Assembly: GCA_027382625.1 (NCBI GenBank)
Contig: JAJKFJ010021522.1
Coordinates: 62,001-126,000, forward strand
Direction: 5' to 3'
Length of the DNA stretch: 64,000 nucleotides
Source: Tetmemena sp. SeJ-2015
Lineage: Eukaryota; Ciliophora; Spirotrichea; Sporadotrichida; Oxytrichidae
Below are positions 13,901 through 24,040 of this stretch, piece by piece (within the stretch, counting starts at the first letter, position 1; every line of letters starts with the position of its first letter). Made by a program: the position numbers and the translations under genes. The notes beneath the pieces were generated by a model. That model made no database searches. It saw only the letters and a program-made list of their open reading frames with translations, and had not been told where the DNA came from.

Positions 13901-14170
13901 ATTATTTTATGGCGAATTCGAGCATTTGGTGTCGGAATTAGGTGCAGTATCTTCTCCTTGATCTTTTTAATTTTCCTCTGAGGGTTTTTATTACTCCTCT
14001 TCTTCTGGCTATTCGACTTCAGGCTCAATCAATAAGCTTCTAAGTTTCACAAACTTGTCTCTGTCTATCTTTGGCACCGTTGTAAGTTTATATTAGTAGA
14101 GACAATATTTTTGGTTTGCGGAGGAGGCTGCTGTACTTTTTCCTGGGCGGTTGAGTGGGAGACTTTCCAT
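10995..14170 (-). CDS. PIWI-family Argonaute protein lacking the DDH triad
   Basis: After removal of one 95-nt IES (12,409-12,503) the minus strand is a single uninterrupted frame. It runs from ATG at 14,170 (MESLPLNRPGK) to TGA at 10,995-10,997, about 1,026 residues. An acidic, Gln-rich N-terminal region precedes an N/linker region. A PAZ domain lies at about residues 340-470 (YNNCIYRVKDIDF, LLVTYEGVCLVPEFCMVTGL). A PIWI domain covers about 555 to the end (KLGGEPWAI, VPSQIILSS, MPAPLKYASKL) and finishes in the family-typical YYL just before the stop. PIWI proteins bind small RNAs; in ciliates they guide DNA elimination or retention in the developing macronucleus. The three catalytic positions are all changed: Trp at 11,952-11,954, Asn at 11,673-11,675 and Arg at 11,253-11,255, in place of Asp, Asp and His. 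It should therefore bind RNA but not slice. Family call is secure; the role is inferred. Confidence 0.93.
12409..12503. other. IES in the PIWI gene, pointer GTTTGA (minus strand)
   Basis: TCAAAC on the plus strand lies at 12,409-12,414 and 12,504-12,509, flanking a 95-nt AT-rich insert. Excision joins NNAEKF to EGPPLQEWYLFYG, restoring the linker-to-PIWI transition in frame. Without excision the frame is wrong for the entire PIWI domain. Confidence 0.9.
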
Positions 14171-14176
14171 CCAATA

Positions 14177-14364
14177 AAAATTCATAAAAGTTAGTGACGA
14201 GTGGAGATCGATCTTTGAACATGATGCTTTCACTTACAATTTGCACTTATATTTATTAAATGAATTAAACAAAGAGAGTTTTCTAATTATTGGTTCATCA
14301 AATTTTAATCCAAATCTTATATTCCTTAAATTCTCAAATTCTTACTTATATAGTTAATTCTGTA
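14177..14364. other. Spacer between scrambled ankyrin segment and PIWI start
   Basis: AT-rich sequence between the pointer that ends the ankyrin segment (14,365-14,376) and the PIWI start codon. It is open in the frame of both neighbours, so an ORF caller would fuse ankyrin and PIWI. The exact pointer at its upper edge shows that it is eliminated germline or spacer sequence, not coding. Confidence 0.6.
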
Positions 14365-14376
14365 TGTCTACCAAAT
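14365..14376 (-). other. Scrambled, inverted pointer (left partner)
   Basis: The minus-strand 12-mer ATTTGGTAGACA ends the 5' ankyrin segment. The identical 12-mer occurs on the plus strand at 50,985-50,996. Flanking bases differ on both sides, so the match is exactly 12 nt. Splicing the two segments through it reads KINVNLVDTNGLTPLHVAI in one frame. Confidence 0.85.
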
Positions 14377-16166
14377 TGACATTTATTTTCTTGGATATTA
14401 AGACTTTGGCAAGCTTAGCTGCTTTTTCCCCCTCGTACATGAAATTGGCAAAGAGTACATGCATGGCGTTTGACCCATTCGAATTTAACGAGTGAGGGAA
14501 AACTCCCTTATCTTCAATCAGTCTGATAGCAAGCTCGAATTTTATTAAAGGAAAATAGATAAATTTATGTTTGAGTATACTCATGTGTATAGGAGCTCCA
14601 TACTTAATCGCGTTTGAATTTAGGTCCAGCTTTTTAGGACTTTGCTACATGAAAATATCTATTAGCTCATCAAGTCCATTTCTAAAAGCCAACAGATTGC
14701 AGTCGTTCCTTCTTTATCTTTCATATTCAAGTCGAGGTACTTCTAAATCTCCTAACAAGCGCCAGATAAAAATTAATAATCTCTTTGCATCACTTAGAGT
14801 CTTAAAATTATATTTCAATAAAATGAGAGTTTTACTTCTTTAATTCAGATTAATTGTCTTTAAAATTTAATTAACTTAAATACTAATTGTAAATAATTGA
14901 AGAGTATTAGGAATAATCTACTGACTATCAGATCCCATGATGTTTTTAAGCAAGTGTCCGTGTTGATTCACGCACAGTTAATGTACTATCCCTCTTTATT
15001 TGGATCCAAAGCACACTTAGTTAATTTCCTTAGGTTTCAACTTCCAAAAGTAAAGAATGAAGTCAGCAAAGCTCTTATATTAAACTTAATAGTCAGCATT
15101 ATTTTGTGCTGCTAAGAATTCTTCTTATGACTATTTCAAATTATTCTAAGAACTCCTTCGAGTGTTATAAACTTGCTATTGCTAGCAGAAACGCTTGAAT
15201 TTTTCTATAATTTTCAAGCCTTGCTGATCTCTCATTATTCTTGGCATTGGAGGTTTCATATACAGGAACCACTCGGTGCTAAATTCCTTCAGTTTTTGAA
15301 GCTTCCAAATTTCCACTGGAACTTCCTATAGGTGATTGTTAAATTAATGACCAATAAATCTCAAAACGAAAATAAAATACTAGGTTTATGAATCAGCAGC
15401 TTTTTAAGATTTATAAGGTTGCCAATTTTACAGGGTAGACTTTGAATTTAATTATCGTTAAGTAGAATGATCTCAAGATTGATCAGAAGTTCTATTTTAT
15501 CGGGTAGAAAATTAAGTTCATTGTTGCTTGCAGTAAGTGTCTGGAGCGCTTTAAGTTAGCATAGTCTGCTTGGGAGTTGCTTGATTTAGTTATAATCAAC
15601 TCTCAACTTCTCTAGACTAAGCAAGTCAGCTATTTCTTCAGGCAAGCTAGAGAGCTTATTCTTTTAGAGGTCTATTATTTTCAAGTTCCGAGAAAGCATG
15701 TTAACCGAAATGAACTTGAGATCCTTAGAGGGCAGAGACAACTCAAATAAGTGCAAGTTTTGGGATATTTAGTATTGCCGTTTTGAGCTGGCGCCATTAT
15801 GATGAGTAGTCAAAGGAAAGGGATTCGTCTTAACATTTAAAACTTGACCGGCACCTCTTGAATCCATGAATAGCTTCTAAATTATTAAACCCTATTCAAA
15901 ATGGAAGTTTTTTTTTAAAAAAAAATACAGCATCATCTTAAGCTTGAACTGTGGGTACTCCATCCTCAACAGTGATGTTGTCCATTTGATTTTGAATAGA
16001 TGAACCGAAGCTTAAGAGGGCCTGTAAATTTCTAGATGGAATTAGATTTTGGCCCATGTGATATATTCCTAATGTGGTTGGGTGCAATAGGAGGCTTCTC
16101 CTTCCCAGAGCTAAGCTTCAGATTTTTAAATTCTTAAGCCTTCTAACTTCTGAAATCAACACTCAT
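14365..16166 (-). CDS. LRR and ankyrin protein, 5' portion of a scrambled gene
   Basis: The minus strand encodes leucine-rich repeats between about 15,400 and 15,730 (LKIIDLQKNKLSSLP, LQTLTASNNELNFLP, LEIILLNDNQIQSLP). A hydrophilic region follows, then ankyrin-type sequence around 14,370-14,650 (GSNAMHVLFANFMYEGEKAA, INVNLVD). LRR and ankyrin repeats are protein-binding modules. The likely start is ATG at 16,166 (MSVDFRSQ), although the frame changes twice before the LRRs (near 15,990 and 15,890). One IES (15,347) lies between the LRRs and EVPVEIWKLQKLKEF. The segment stops in mid-repeat at 14,365-14,376. It continues on the opposite strand at 50,985 through an identical 12-nt pointer, giving a complete ankyrin repeat. 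The boundary with the upstream gene is only about 15 nt, so a common somatic chromosome is possible. Domain calls are firm; the true N-terminus is not. Confidence 0.8.
15347..15387. other. IES in LRR segment, pointer TCAT (minus strand)
   Basis: ATGA (plus strand) at 15,347-15,350 and 15,388-15,391 bounds a 41-nt insert. Excision joins NLKKLLIH to QFNNHLQEVPVEIWK in frame; the unexcised frame meets TGA. Confidence 0.75.
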
Positions 16167-16180
16167 CTAATTTCTAATCG

Positions 16181-17795
16181 TCAAACTTCCATCTTAATTA
16201 AAGTTTTTATAAAAATTTTAAAAAAAATTTTCTTTTATTAATTTATTTTTCTTGTTTCCCTTAAAAATTTGGAATTTTTCTTTTTCCCCCAAAATTTAAT
16301 TTTGACTGCATCCCTGAGATTAGATTTATTTGGTTGAGAAGGATTTTCAACGTATCTAAACTAGGCTTTACTCTTAGCCGCCTTCTTTATGCTTACTTTA
16401 CAGTCAGCTCTATTAAACATAATTTGTAAAGTATTTATAGCTCGCCGTCTTCTAATTAACTGCTATGTTTCTACTACTTTGGCTGGCTATTTTTGCAATT
16501 TTATATTTAAATGTTTGCTCCTTAATTGGTTGTTAAATCCCGAGAGAACATTTGGGAATTAAAACTTGGACTGAGGTGCTTCACTTGCTAGTGCTGTCTG
16601 GAAAAATTTAAATTATCAACAGCTAGCATCGATCTACTTGCCACATTTTACTTTTCTTTCTCATTGGGCTTTCCTTGCTTTAATTTTGCTAATCCACTTA
16701 GGATCATCCTATTCGAGTGTCCAAGATTAACTTTATTTTTACTAAAGTTATGTTATGTAAGCTTAATTATAAAATATTCAACTTAAAATTAAATGACTTT
16801 GAAAAGAAATGTAGGATCACTAGTAAATATTAATTAACTTACAGCTGTTGTTTATTTTGAGAGAGATTTTTACTTTGAGAAATTTCAAACTATGAAAGTA
16901 GTCTCTTCTCTTTGCCTGATAAATTCCTGCCATCTAGCTTGCTAACAATTATATTTGCATTTAGATTAACACTAGAAGAGTTGCTTTCATAGTTAACTAT
17001 CACCTAATTTGTATGAATGTCTGGATCAGAATTTTAAACAGTATGCATGCTGTATTTAATAGGTTATTCTTTATATTTTCTTTCAATCACTTAGTCCTTA
17101 ATAGTCTCCAGATCATCACTCTCCTATCTAGCTGTCTTATTATCCTGGTGCTTATAAGGATTAGTTACCAGCTCTTTTTAGTTGTGCTTATTATGGATGA
17201 GCTGTTAAGGATAATTCTTGTTTTCAGTTTTCTTATTGTTTAGCTTGGAGAATTGCTCTTGTTTATTTGGGTTTGAGAGAGTGAGTGGAATCTTTTAAGT
17301 CTGAGATAGATTCGCTTACAGGAAAGCTTCTGTTCCTCCAAGTCTACTCATATGCGATATGTTGTAGGTTTACTCAAGTTTGCTAGTCTATAGCGCATGC
17401 TTATTTGAAGTTTTCAAGGGTAACTCTTTCCCGATTGGCATTCGAGAGTCATGAGAGAACTGATGCTGATTTTTCATTCTGCCGCTCAAACTTTGATTGT
17501 GCTTTGAGACCTCATCTTTTAAAAGCCTACTTGGATTAATCTTGGCATTTTTGTTGCTGATTGAAATAGACACTGAATTATTCTGAAAGTTCAAAGCACT
17601 TGCACTTTACTCCTAAAGAAGATTTCTTGGCTTGAGATGAATCTTCTTGTCCACAGACTAGGAAGACTTCTAAACTATAGCAGCAGACTTAGTTGTGACG
17701 CTATTGTAGCCCTTAAGTTATAAGGCTTAGTCCTGTAATAACTCTAAATTTTCATCCTCCCCTCCGAATATCACACTCTTTAAATATGAGAACAT
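16181..17795 (-). CDS. Unidentified Ser/Asn-rich protein
   Basis: ATG at 17,795 starts MFSYLKSVIFGGEDENLELL. This is followed by a Ser/Asn/Lys-rich, probably disordered region, and then an IES at 16,735 whose removal joins EISQSKN to KVNLGHSNRM. Near 16,610 the reading frame slips by one base at a T run. The downstream frame then reads a basic segment (NTLQIMFNRADCKVSIKKAA) down to about 16,290, ending in TGA at 16,181. No domain is recognised. It lies on the same strand as the LRR/ankyrin segment and only about 15 nt upstream of it. The two could be parts of one gene, but an intervening TGA and the new ATG favour two. It could also be the N-terminal region of the LRR protein if a further IES removes the stop. 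Confidence 0.55.
16735..16865. other. IES, pointer AGTAAAAAT (minus strand)
   Basis: ATTTTTACT (plus strand) at 16,735-16,743 and 16,866-16,874 flanks a 131-nt AT-rich insert. Excision restores a single frame, LLSQFEISQSKN then KVNLGHSNRM. An intron was considered, but the splice sites give the wrong phase. Confidence 0.8.
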
Positions 17796-18024
17796 CCTAT
17801 CAACAAATTATTCAGATTTTATAAGACAGAGAGAAAAAGACTAAACTTACTGACTTCAAAAGCCTACTGCCCTATTTTCTTATGTTATTAAAATTATAAA
17901 AAATTCAAATTTAACCATCATCAGGATAGTATGAATTCAAGACAATGAGAAACTTGGAAATCTTAATCCCAGAAATAATTAGCAATTGAAATTAAATAAC
18001 AATCTCACACATTGAAGAAATAAA

Positions 18025-20143
18025 ATGGCATTCGTATACAGATCAGATAGAAAAATCGACCTCGCTGGAAAAGAAAATTTAACACTAGGCCCTGGCGCAT
18101 ACGTGGGTCACAAAGAATACAAGCCTAGATCTCAAGTGTAAGACTTTCCAAGTTTATCTGATTTTCTTATAATTTTTAGACACCAACCGTTCGATGCTTA
18201 AACTGGGAGAAGAGACGCTTCCAAGACCCAACTTAGTCAAACAGCTTATAATCCAGGTAACTTACTCACCAAAATATAAATAGAAGTGTCTTAAAATCTC
18301 TTATAGGTCCTGGCTAGTATCAAGTCACCGCTGGATTTGAATAAATTAGCAAGAGTATGCAAAGTGCGAAGAATCTATCGCTTTATGGGTTAGAAAAGTT
18401 CGGTATCACAGTTATCAAGCCTTCAAATTGCTTCGCATCCAAGGTAGACAGATTCTAAGATCCTAGAAGAGGAAAAACTGAAAAGTCGTAGACTCCGGGG
18501 CCAGGAACTTATGTAAATGAGAGCGATTGGATTAAGAGCAAGAAGCAGGGTGCGAAGCCTGAATGGCAAATGAACATGACAAATAAGATGTATAATCCTC
18601 CTTCTATTCCTTCTCATGACAATGTTTTCGGTTACGAGGAAGGCCACAACGGAGAGCTATTGAAGTAACCTAACTCCTTGAAGGTCCACACAGGTACAAA
18701 GAGTGATACAGTTGGGCCTGGCGAATATGAGGTAGTCAAACCTTTGGGAACTAATAAAAAGGGCCCTAATTGGCATGTCCCAAAAGCTTAGAAAAAGCCA
18801 GTTCCAACCACTTCAGATATTTAGAAAGAAATTCCAGGTCCAGGCCATTACAATAAAGTTGTTATTTAGCGGAGTTTAGTTAAGGAGTAGTTATTTGATA
18901 AATGCAGAGAAAGTAGATATATTTCCAATATACAAATACAAGCCAAGCAGTGTGTTTGTCTCTAAAGTAGCAAGAGAAACTCATAAAGGACTGCGTTCAT
19001 CCACTCACATGTCAGGATTCGGCTTACCACCAAAACCTCACACTGCTGCATCTACCCAGGATGACGATTACTACGATGAAGATGATGAGGATCAAGCCCC
19101 TGGCCCTGGTTCCTATTACAACCCTCATTAGAGCACCACTTTCATTTTATTTATAAATCAAAGTGAAGTCTGTCCCTGAGAGATTGCAGTTTTTCGGCTC
19201 AACTGTTGAGAGATTCAACGATTAAACTGAGAAGCAAAAGATTCCTCCTAATGTGGGCCCAGGATCTTATCAACCAAATCCTTAGCTTGGACTGAAAAAA
19301 GTGAGAACTAACTTGAATGTACCTTTCCAAAGTAATGATCAAAGATTCAATGACAAGATGGCAGTGGTAGTTCCTGGTCCTGGAACCTATCAATCTAAAA
19401 CTCTGATTGAGAATATGCAAAAGAAGACTTGGGGAAAGCAGGGTGTTTTTGGATCAACAGAGAAAAGATTCGTACAGGCTTAGTCCTTATAGACTCCGGG
19501 ACCTGGCATGTACAAACTTATCTCTTTTCAAGATATAGTCTCATTAATTTAAACCTGAGAGATCTGTTGTCGCCTTAGACAAGAAGAATGAGACTAACAT
19601 AAAGAGATCATCATCGATGTTCTTATCTCAAACTAAGAGAAATCCTTACGAGGATATGAAATCACGAGCAGCACTTCCTGTTGTTTAGTATGATGACAAG
19701 ACGAACACAATTTCTGAGGAAGCCATATTTAATTTAAGTCAGAAGAAAAGTTGAAGTAGGAGTGGGTAATCCTCTCCTTGCTAATCTCAAAGCAAAGCGA
19801 GGCATGAATCCAGGCTTCAGCTCAAATGCTCAAAGATTCCTGAATATTAAATTGTAGCTTCAAAATTTTTTTTTCCCTCAAAAGAAATTAGATGAAGCCG
19901 AGACCTTCCTAGGTCCAGGATACTATGAGCAGCAGAGCACATTTGAAGCCTAGAATACTAAAAATACTTTGGCATTGACAACTCAATCAACAGCTGGAAA
20001 GGCTTAGCATTTCCTTTTTCCCTTAAGCTCCTAGATTCGTTGATGTCAAGAAGAAGCTAGAGACTCCAGGGCCTGGGTAGTATAGCTCAGATGATATGAA
20101 CGGCTGGTTCAAGAGAACCTACAACATGATATTTACAGACTGA
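18025..20143 (+). CDS. Sperm-tail PG-rich (SHIPPO) repeat protein
   Basis: ATG at 18,025 begins MAFVYRSDRKIDL and the last segment ends in TGA at 20,141-20,143. At least nine PGPG-type repeats follow in order: LGPGAYVG, NPGPGQYQ, TPGPGTYV, VGPGEYEV, IPGPGHYN, APGPGSYY, VGPGSYQP, VPGPGTYQ, TPGPGMYK, then LGPGYYEQ and TPGPGQYS. This is the STPGR pattern of ODF3/CIMAP microtubule inner proteins, so an axonemal or cortical microtubule role is expected. Two introns are clear: 18,138-18,179 and 18,257-18,306. IESs at 18,892, 19,142, 19,514 and 20,002 must be removed. One more frame change near 19,740 is unresolved (a tiny IES or an indel). Repeat spacing is irregular, which is normal for the family. 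Microtubule localisation is inferred from family membership. Confidence 0.88.
18892..18919. other. IES in SHIPPO gene, pointer TATTT
   Basis: TATTT at 18,892-18,896 and 18,920-18,924. Removal of 28 nt joins SLVKEQLF to PIYKYKPSSVFVSK in frame. Confidence 0.8.
19142..19157. other. Very short (16-nt) IES, pointer TCA
   Basis: TCA at 19,142-19,144 and 19,158-19,160. Removal joins NPHQSTTF to KVKSVPERLQFFGS. Without it the frame meets TGA at about 19,178. Confidence 0.65.
19514..19550. other. IES in SHIPPO gene, pointer AAAC
   Basis: AAAC at 19,514-19,517 and 19,551-19,554. Removing 37 nt joins PGPGMYK to PERSVVALDKKNE. Confidence 0.8.
20002..20026. other. IES in SHIPPO gene, pointer GCT
   Basis: GCT at 20,002-20,004 and 20,027-20,029. 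Removing 25 nt joins STAGKA to PRFVDVKKKLETPGPG. Confidence 0.75.
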
Positions 20144-20267
20144 GATTTAGAAATGATTTAAAGTGAATTTGAAGAAGTGTTCCCACTAAATTGCTAATTA
20201 TTAATTTAAGACTATATTTTCTAAGCACCTATAATCATTTAGTACTGCCAAAGGATGATAAACAACT

Positions 20268-23250
20268 TCACTGTTCAGCCTTCTTTTCCTCCTCTTACTT
20301 TTATTGCTGAGGAGCGGGTTCTTAAGGGAGCAGTGCTGGGTTTTCTTTAACAAGTTGAATGACTTTCTCCACCATTTCAGCTCTTGGGATAATAATCTCA
20401 GTTTTCTCATTCATGTTCTTAACCTTCACAACTCCGTCTTTGATTTCGTTTTCACCTAACCACATCACAAGAGGAATACCACTCTCTAAAGCGAATTCAA
20501 GCATCCTTTGAACTTTGGGATTATCTGAGTAGCTAGTCTCTGCTTTAACTCCGGCAGCCCAAAGCTCAGAGCAGACTTTCAAATTAAATGTATAATTTTT
20601 CATTCTCTCACTTGTCAAGTTCTTTCCAATTGATGCAATATAGATTTGAGTCTCAGTTGCTCTCACGAATGGGTCTTTCTTCAACTTTTTCTTCGAGAAT
20701 AGCAAAGACTCTTTCAATTCCGATCGATACTCCTACTGCAGGGATGGGCTTACCACTGAACATACCAACAAGACCATCGTACCTTCCACCTCCGGCAATT
20801 GATCCTACCTTGTTACTAGGATCAGTCAAGACTGCCTCATAGATTAGTCCTGTGTAATAGTCTCATTAAAATAATGAATTCAATTAGTCAAGCCCTCTAG
20901 CCAAAGAAAAGTCGAAGGAAAGTCTGCCAATGCAATTCATGCTCTCAAGGTATTCGAAAAGAAGATCCATCTCTTTTATGGTTTCTTCTCCTTCTTTGTG
21001 ACCTTAGAACACTGCCTCATCCTTCAATCTCTAAAGAAGTTCCCTTGGCTGGCCAACAAACTTCACGAATTTCTCAAGTTTATCGCACATCTCAGGTGTT
21101 AATCCTTTCATGTTGATCAACTCCTCTCTAACTTTTTCCCAAGGCTCCTTATCAAGCTTGTCAACAGATGAGCAGATAGCTTTGAATTTTCTCTTTTCGC
21201 ATCCAGCAAGTTCTACCATAGCATCCAAGAATTTTCTGTGGTTGATCTTGATTACAAACTCACCTATTTCGAGCTATTCTAAAATCTCACTCACCACTTT
21301 GATAACCTCAGCATCAGGAATCATCTAAGAGTAAGTTCCCGCAATTAAAATACTCTTGTACTTAGATAATCTAAAATAAATCTTTTAAAATGTCAAAGTC
21401 GCACTGGTAAAATTCTCTGAATCTTCCCTTGTTCATTTGAGGGTTATCTCTTCTGTAAACCTTAGCAATATGGAATCTCTTGATTGAAGGCAAGTTGTAG
21501 AGGGCAACATATCTGGCAAATGGTACTGTCAAGTCATATCTAAGAGAGAGTAGTTCTCCACCCTAATCTTCTAAATCATAGATGAGTTTAGATTCTTCTC
21601 CATACTTTCCCATCAAGGTTTCCTTTAGCTCAAAAACTGGAGTATCAATTTCACTAGCTCCGTGTCTTTTGAAAACTCCCTTGATGATGTTGAAAGCTTT
21701 TTCTCTGATAGACATTTGTAAGGGTGTCATATCTCTTGTTCCCTTTGCGCACTTAGGCTTTCTTCTCTCTTCATTTCTCTGCTCAAGCACTTCATTTAGA
21801 ACTGAATCGAGCTCCTTGTTTGTCAGAACACTTAGTTTTTTCTCGTAGTTTGAGGGTAGGTCAATGACTAAGAGGTAGTCGAAAAATTTGCGAGTTCCTT
21901 GACCAAAGCCTATTGAGGTTGGTGCTTCCTTACCCTTCTTCTTTCTATCTCCTCCTCTCTAGTTTTACTTCTTATCACCTTCCTTTATTTCTTCAGCTGG
22001 TTGCTTTTGCTCTTCAGCGGGTTATGCCTTGGCTTTCATTTCCGCCTCAATTGCACTATTCTTAGAGAATGTAGTTATCAATTCGGTTTAGTAGGCGTTT
22101 AATATAGTCTGCTTCATTCCCACAACATTGAAAATGCTCACAATATCATTGTGTCCATCATCCTTAGACTCCTCAGCCATTTTAGTGTCACCATTCAAAA
22201 GGCCTACTCTTACTTCAGAGAGTTATTGAAGTTGTAGAGATAAATAAGCCAAAGGAGAGACAAGCTAACTTAAAGCTTAAACTTGCTCTTCTTGCTAATC
22301 CTTTGCTATCTGCATAAGCTCTTTGTATTTCTTCTCTGAGAATAAGGATCCATAATCTGAATTCAACTCATTAGAAAGAGCTATACTCAACTAGAGTACT
22401 CTTTCGTGTAAAGTTCCGTGCAACTGGAACACTCTGCTTAAAATTAATTAGACTCTCTCTAAATTAAAAATAGATATTATAGGTTCAAGGCCTTGTTTGG
22501 CATAGCTTATGTGCCAACCATCTTTGACTTGTCTATGACTATAATAAATATTTTAATGCTGCAATAAATGAGTGATAGGATGTGATTCTTGAAATTAGTG
22601 ACTCCTTGAGTTTGCTTTCCAAGAGTAAGTGCGTACTCAGACAAATAGTCAGAGTGAACATTCAAGCTCTCAAGTGAGAAAGCAAGAGTAGTATCATATA
22701 ACTTCAGATTTTGCTGCAGCTTGTAAACTTCAAGAGCAAAGACTGCTTAATACAACTGAGGCTTGTTTTGGAAAATGAAAAGCTCCTTCTCACTTAAAAA
22801 GATATTTCTGTCTCTCGCGTGTTCAAATAATTAAATATAGAAGAAAAAATAGAATAATGCTTAGAAAGGAGACTTGCCGTCCTTACCCTAAAATAAGATT
22901 AGAATTCTAATTCACTTACTGTAAAGACTATATTTTCATTGAGGACAGATACCAAATATCCAACAGTCTATCTTGATGCATTTAAATAACCTTATAAATT
23001 ACATTTTTCTTCAGTTTGATTATCTAGAGAAGCTTGACTAACAGAATTGCTCTAAAGTGCTCATTTGCAAGTTCAATCCCTTCTTGGATCTCAGGTCCAC
23101 TTTGCACATCTTATTGCGCTTGAGGAGCTTGCGGATTGAATTCGCATGAAATCACATTATCCACAACTAGGTCGTTTTAAAGTCCTAGACTAGCAATAGA
23201 GAATAGTTCCTCTAAGTTCAAGTTCTTGTGGCCGATTAATAAATATGAAA
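20268..23250 (-). CDS. Histidyl-tRNA synthetase (cytosolic eukaryotic type)
   Basis: The class II catalytic core is unmistakable. [18 protein letters not shown] opens it near 21,720. Motif 2 follows as [18 protein letters not shown] and YQCDFDIAGTYSQM. Later come [17 protein letters not shown] and the motif 3 region [16 protein letters not shown]. The anticodon-binding domain ([24 protein letters not shown]) ends near 20,300, then a Gln/Glu/Lys tail runs to TGA at 20,268-20,270. The enzyme charges tRNA-His with histidine. An N-terminal extension up to about 23,230 ([19 protein letters not shown]) precedes the core, with further IESs near 22,500 and 22,900-23,000 that I did not place. The IESs at 20,858 and 21,343 sit inside catalytic motifs and excise exactly. 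A one-base slip at the A run (plus-strand T run, 20,686-20,690) separates the motif 3 frame from the C-terminal frame and looks like an indel. The start codon is uncertain. Confidence 0.92.
20858..20884. other. IES in HisRS, pointer GACTA (minus strand)
   Basis: TAGTC (plus strand) at 20,858-20,862 and 20,885-20,889 flanks 27 nt. Excision restores the conserved GLDYYTGL motif exactly. Confidence 0.92.
21343..21388. other. IES in HisRS, pointer ATT (minus strand)
   Basis: AAT (plus strand) at 21,343-21,345 and 21,389-21,391 flanks 46 nt. Excision joins FYQCDFDI to AGTYSQMIPDAEV, the expected continuation of motif 2. Confidence 0.88.
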
Positions 23251-23445
23251 ATTACTATCTTCATTTTTGATATCTTTGTTTTTGCTTATAAGTATTCTCC
23301 TTTAGAGTATTAAATATTATATAAAACTCTGCTGACATCATTCTAATTATATACTTAATTTAGCCAACAATAGGTTTTAACTCTTCTTAATCAATCATAA
23401 ATGATAATTTAACTTCTCAATTAAACTATCTAACTCACTAATAAT

Positions 23446-24025
23446 CACCATAAATAATATGGATTACTATTTTGAGATATGAGCAGTCAAAAAATTAGGA
23501 GGACAAAATTTTGCAGCTCAAAAATTAGGAGAGACTATATATCGAGCAAGTATGAATTGATATGATTGAGTTATACTATAATATTGCGCCATTAACGCAT
23601 TAAAATATTTTGGCATAATAAAATTAAATATGTAGTATTTATTATAAGGGTTTCCTTTATGAATTAGAGGATTCTATATTAGAAATTAAAAGTCTGAAAT
23701 TTTTCGATAATTATATCATCTCACTCTTAATATACTTCATTAAAGATTAAGTAATTTTTTTAACTGTCATGGAACATTATTCTCTCTCATGCATAATGTT
23801 TCTATAAGAAGATAAAGGAAAGTCTTTAGCGAATAGTATTGAGATATTTAATATTTAATTTAATATTATCACATGCATAAATTAATGTCAACCTAAAGCA
23901 TATATCATTATACTAAACTTTTTCTAATATTATGATGGTCTCCTAATTTTTGAGCTGCAAAATTTTGTCCTCCTAATTTTTTGACTGCTCATATCTCAAA
24001 ATAGTAATCCATATAATTTATGGTG
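23446..24025. mobile_element. MITE-like element with 87-bp terminal inverted repeats
   Basis: The left arm (23,446-23,532) and right arm (23,939-24,025) are inverted copies of each other with a single mismatch, at position 11. The 406-nt interior is AT-rich and holds no convincing ORF. The element is bracketed by the trinucleotide AAT on both sides, consistent with a 3-bp target duplication. It sits between the 5' end of HisRS and the stop codon of the next minus-strand gene, only about 15 nt from that stop (24,041-24,043). The ends start CACCATAAAT and are not the telomere-like ends of TBE transposons. It is therefore either a non-autonomous relative or an unrelated family. Confidence 0.9.
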
Positions 24026-24040
24026 AATATGTGACCTTAG

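Noticed and set aside
23446..24025. TBE transposon
   Set aside because: The AAT duplication fits, but the ends lack the telomere-like CAAAACCCC sequence and no transposase ORF is present.
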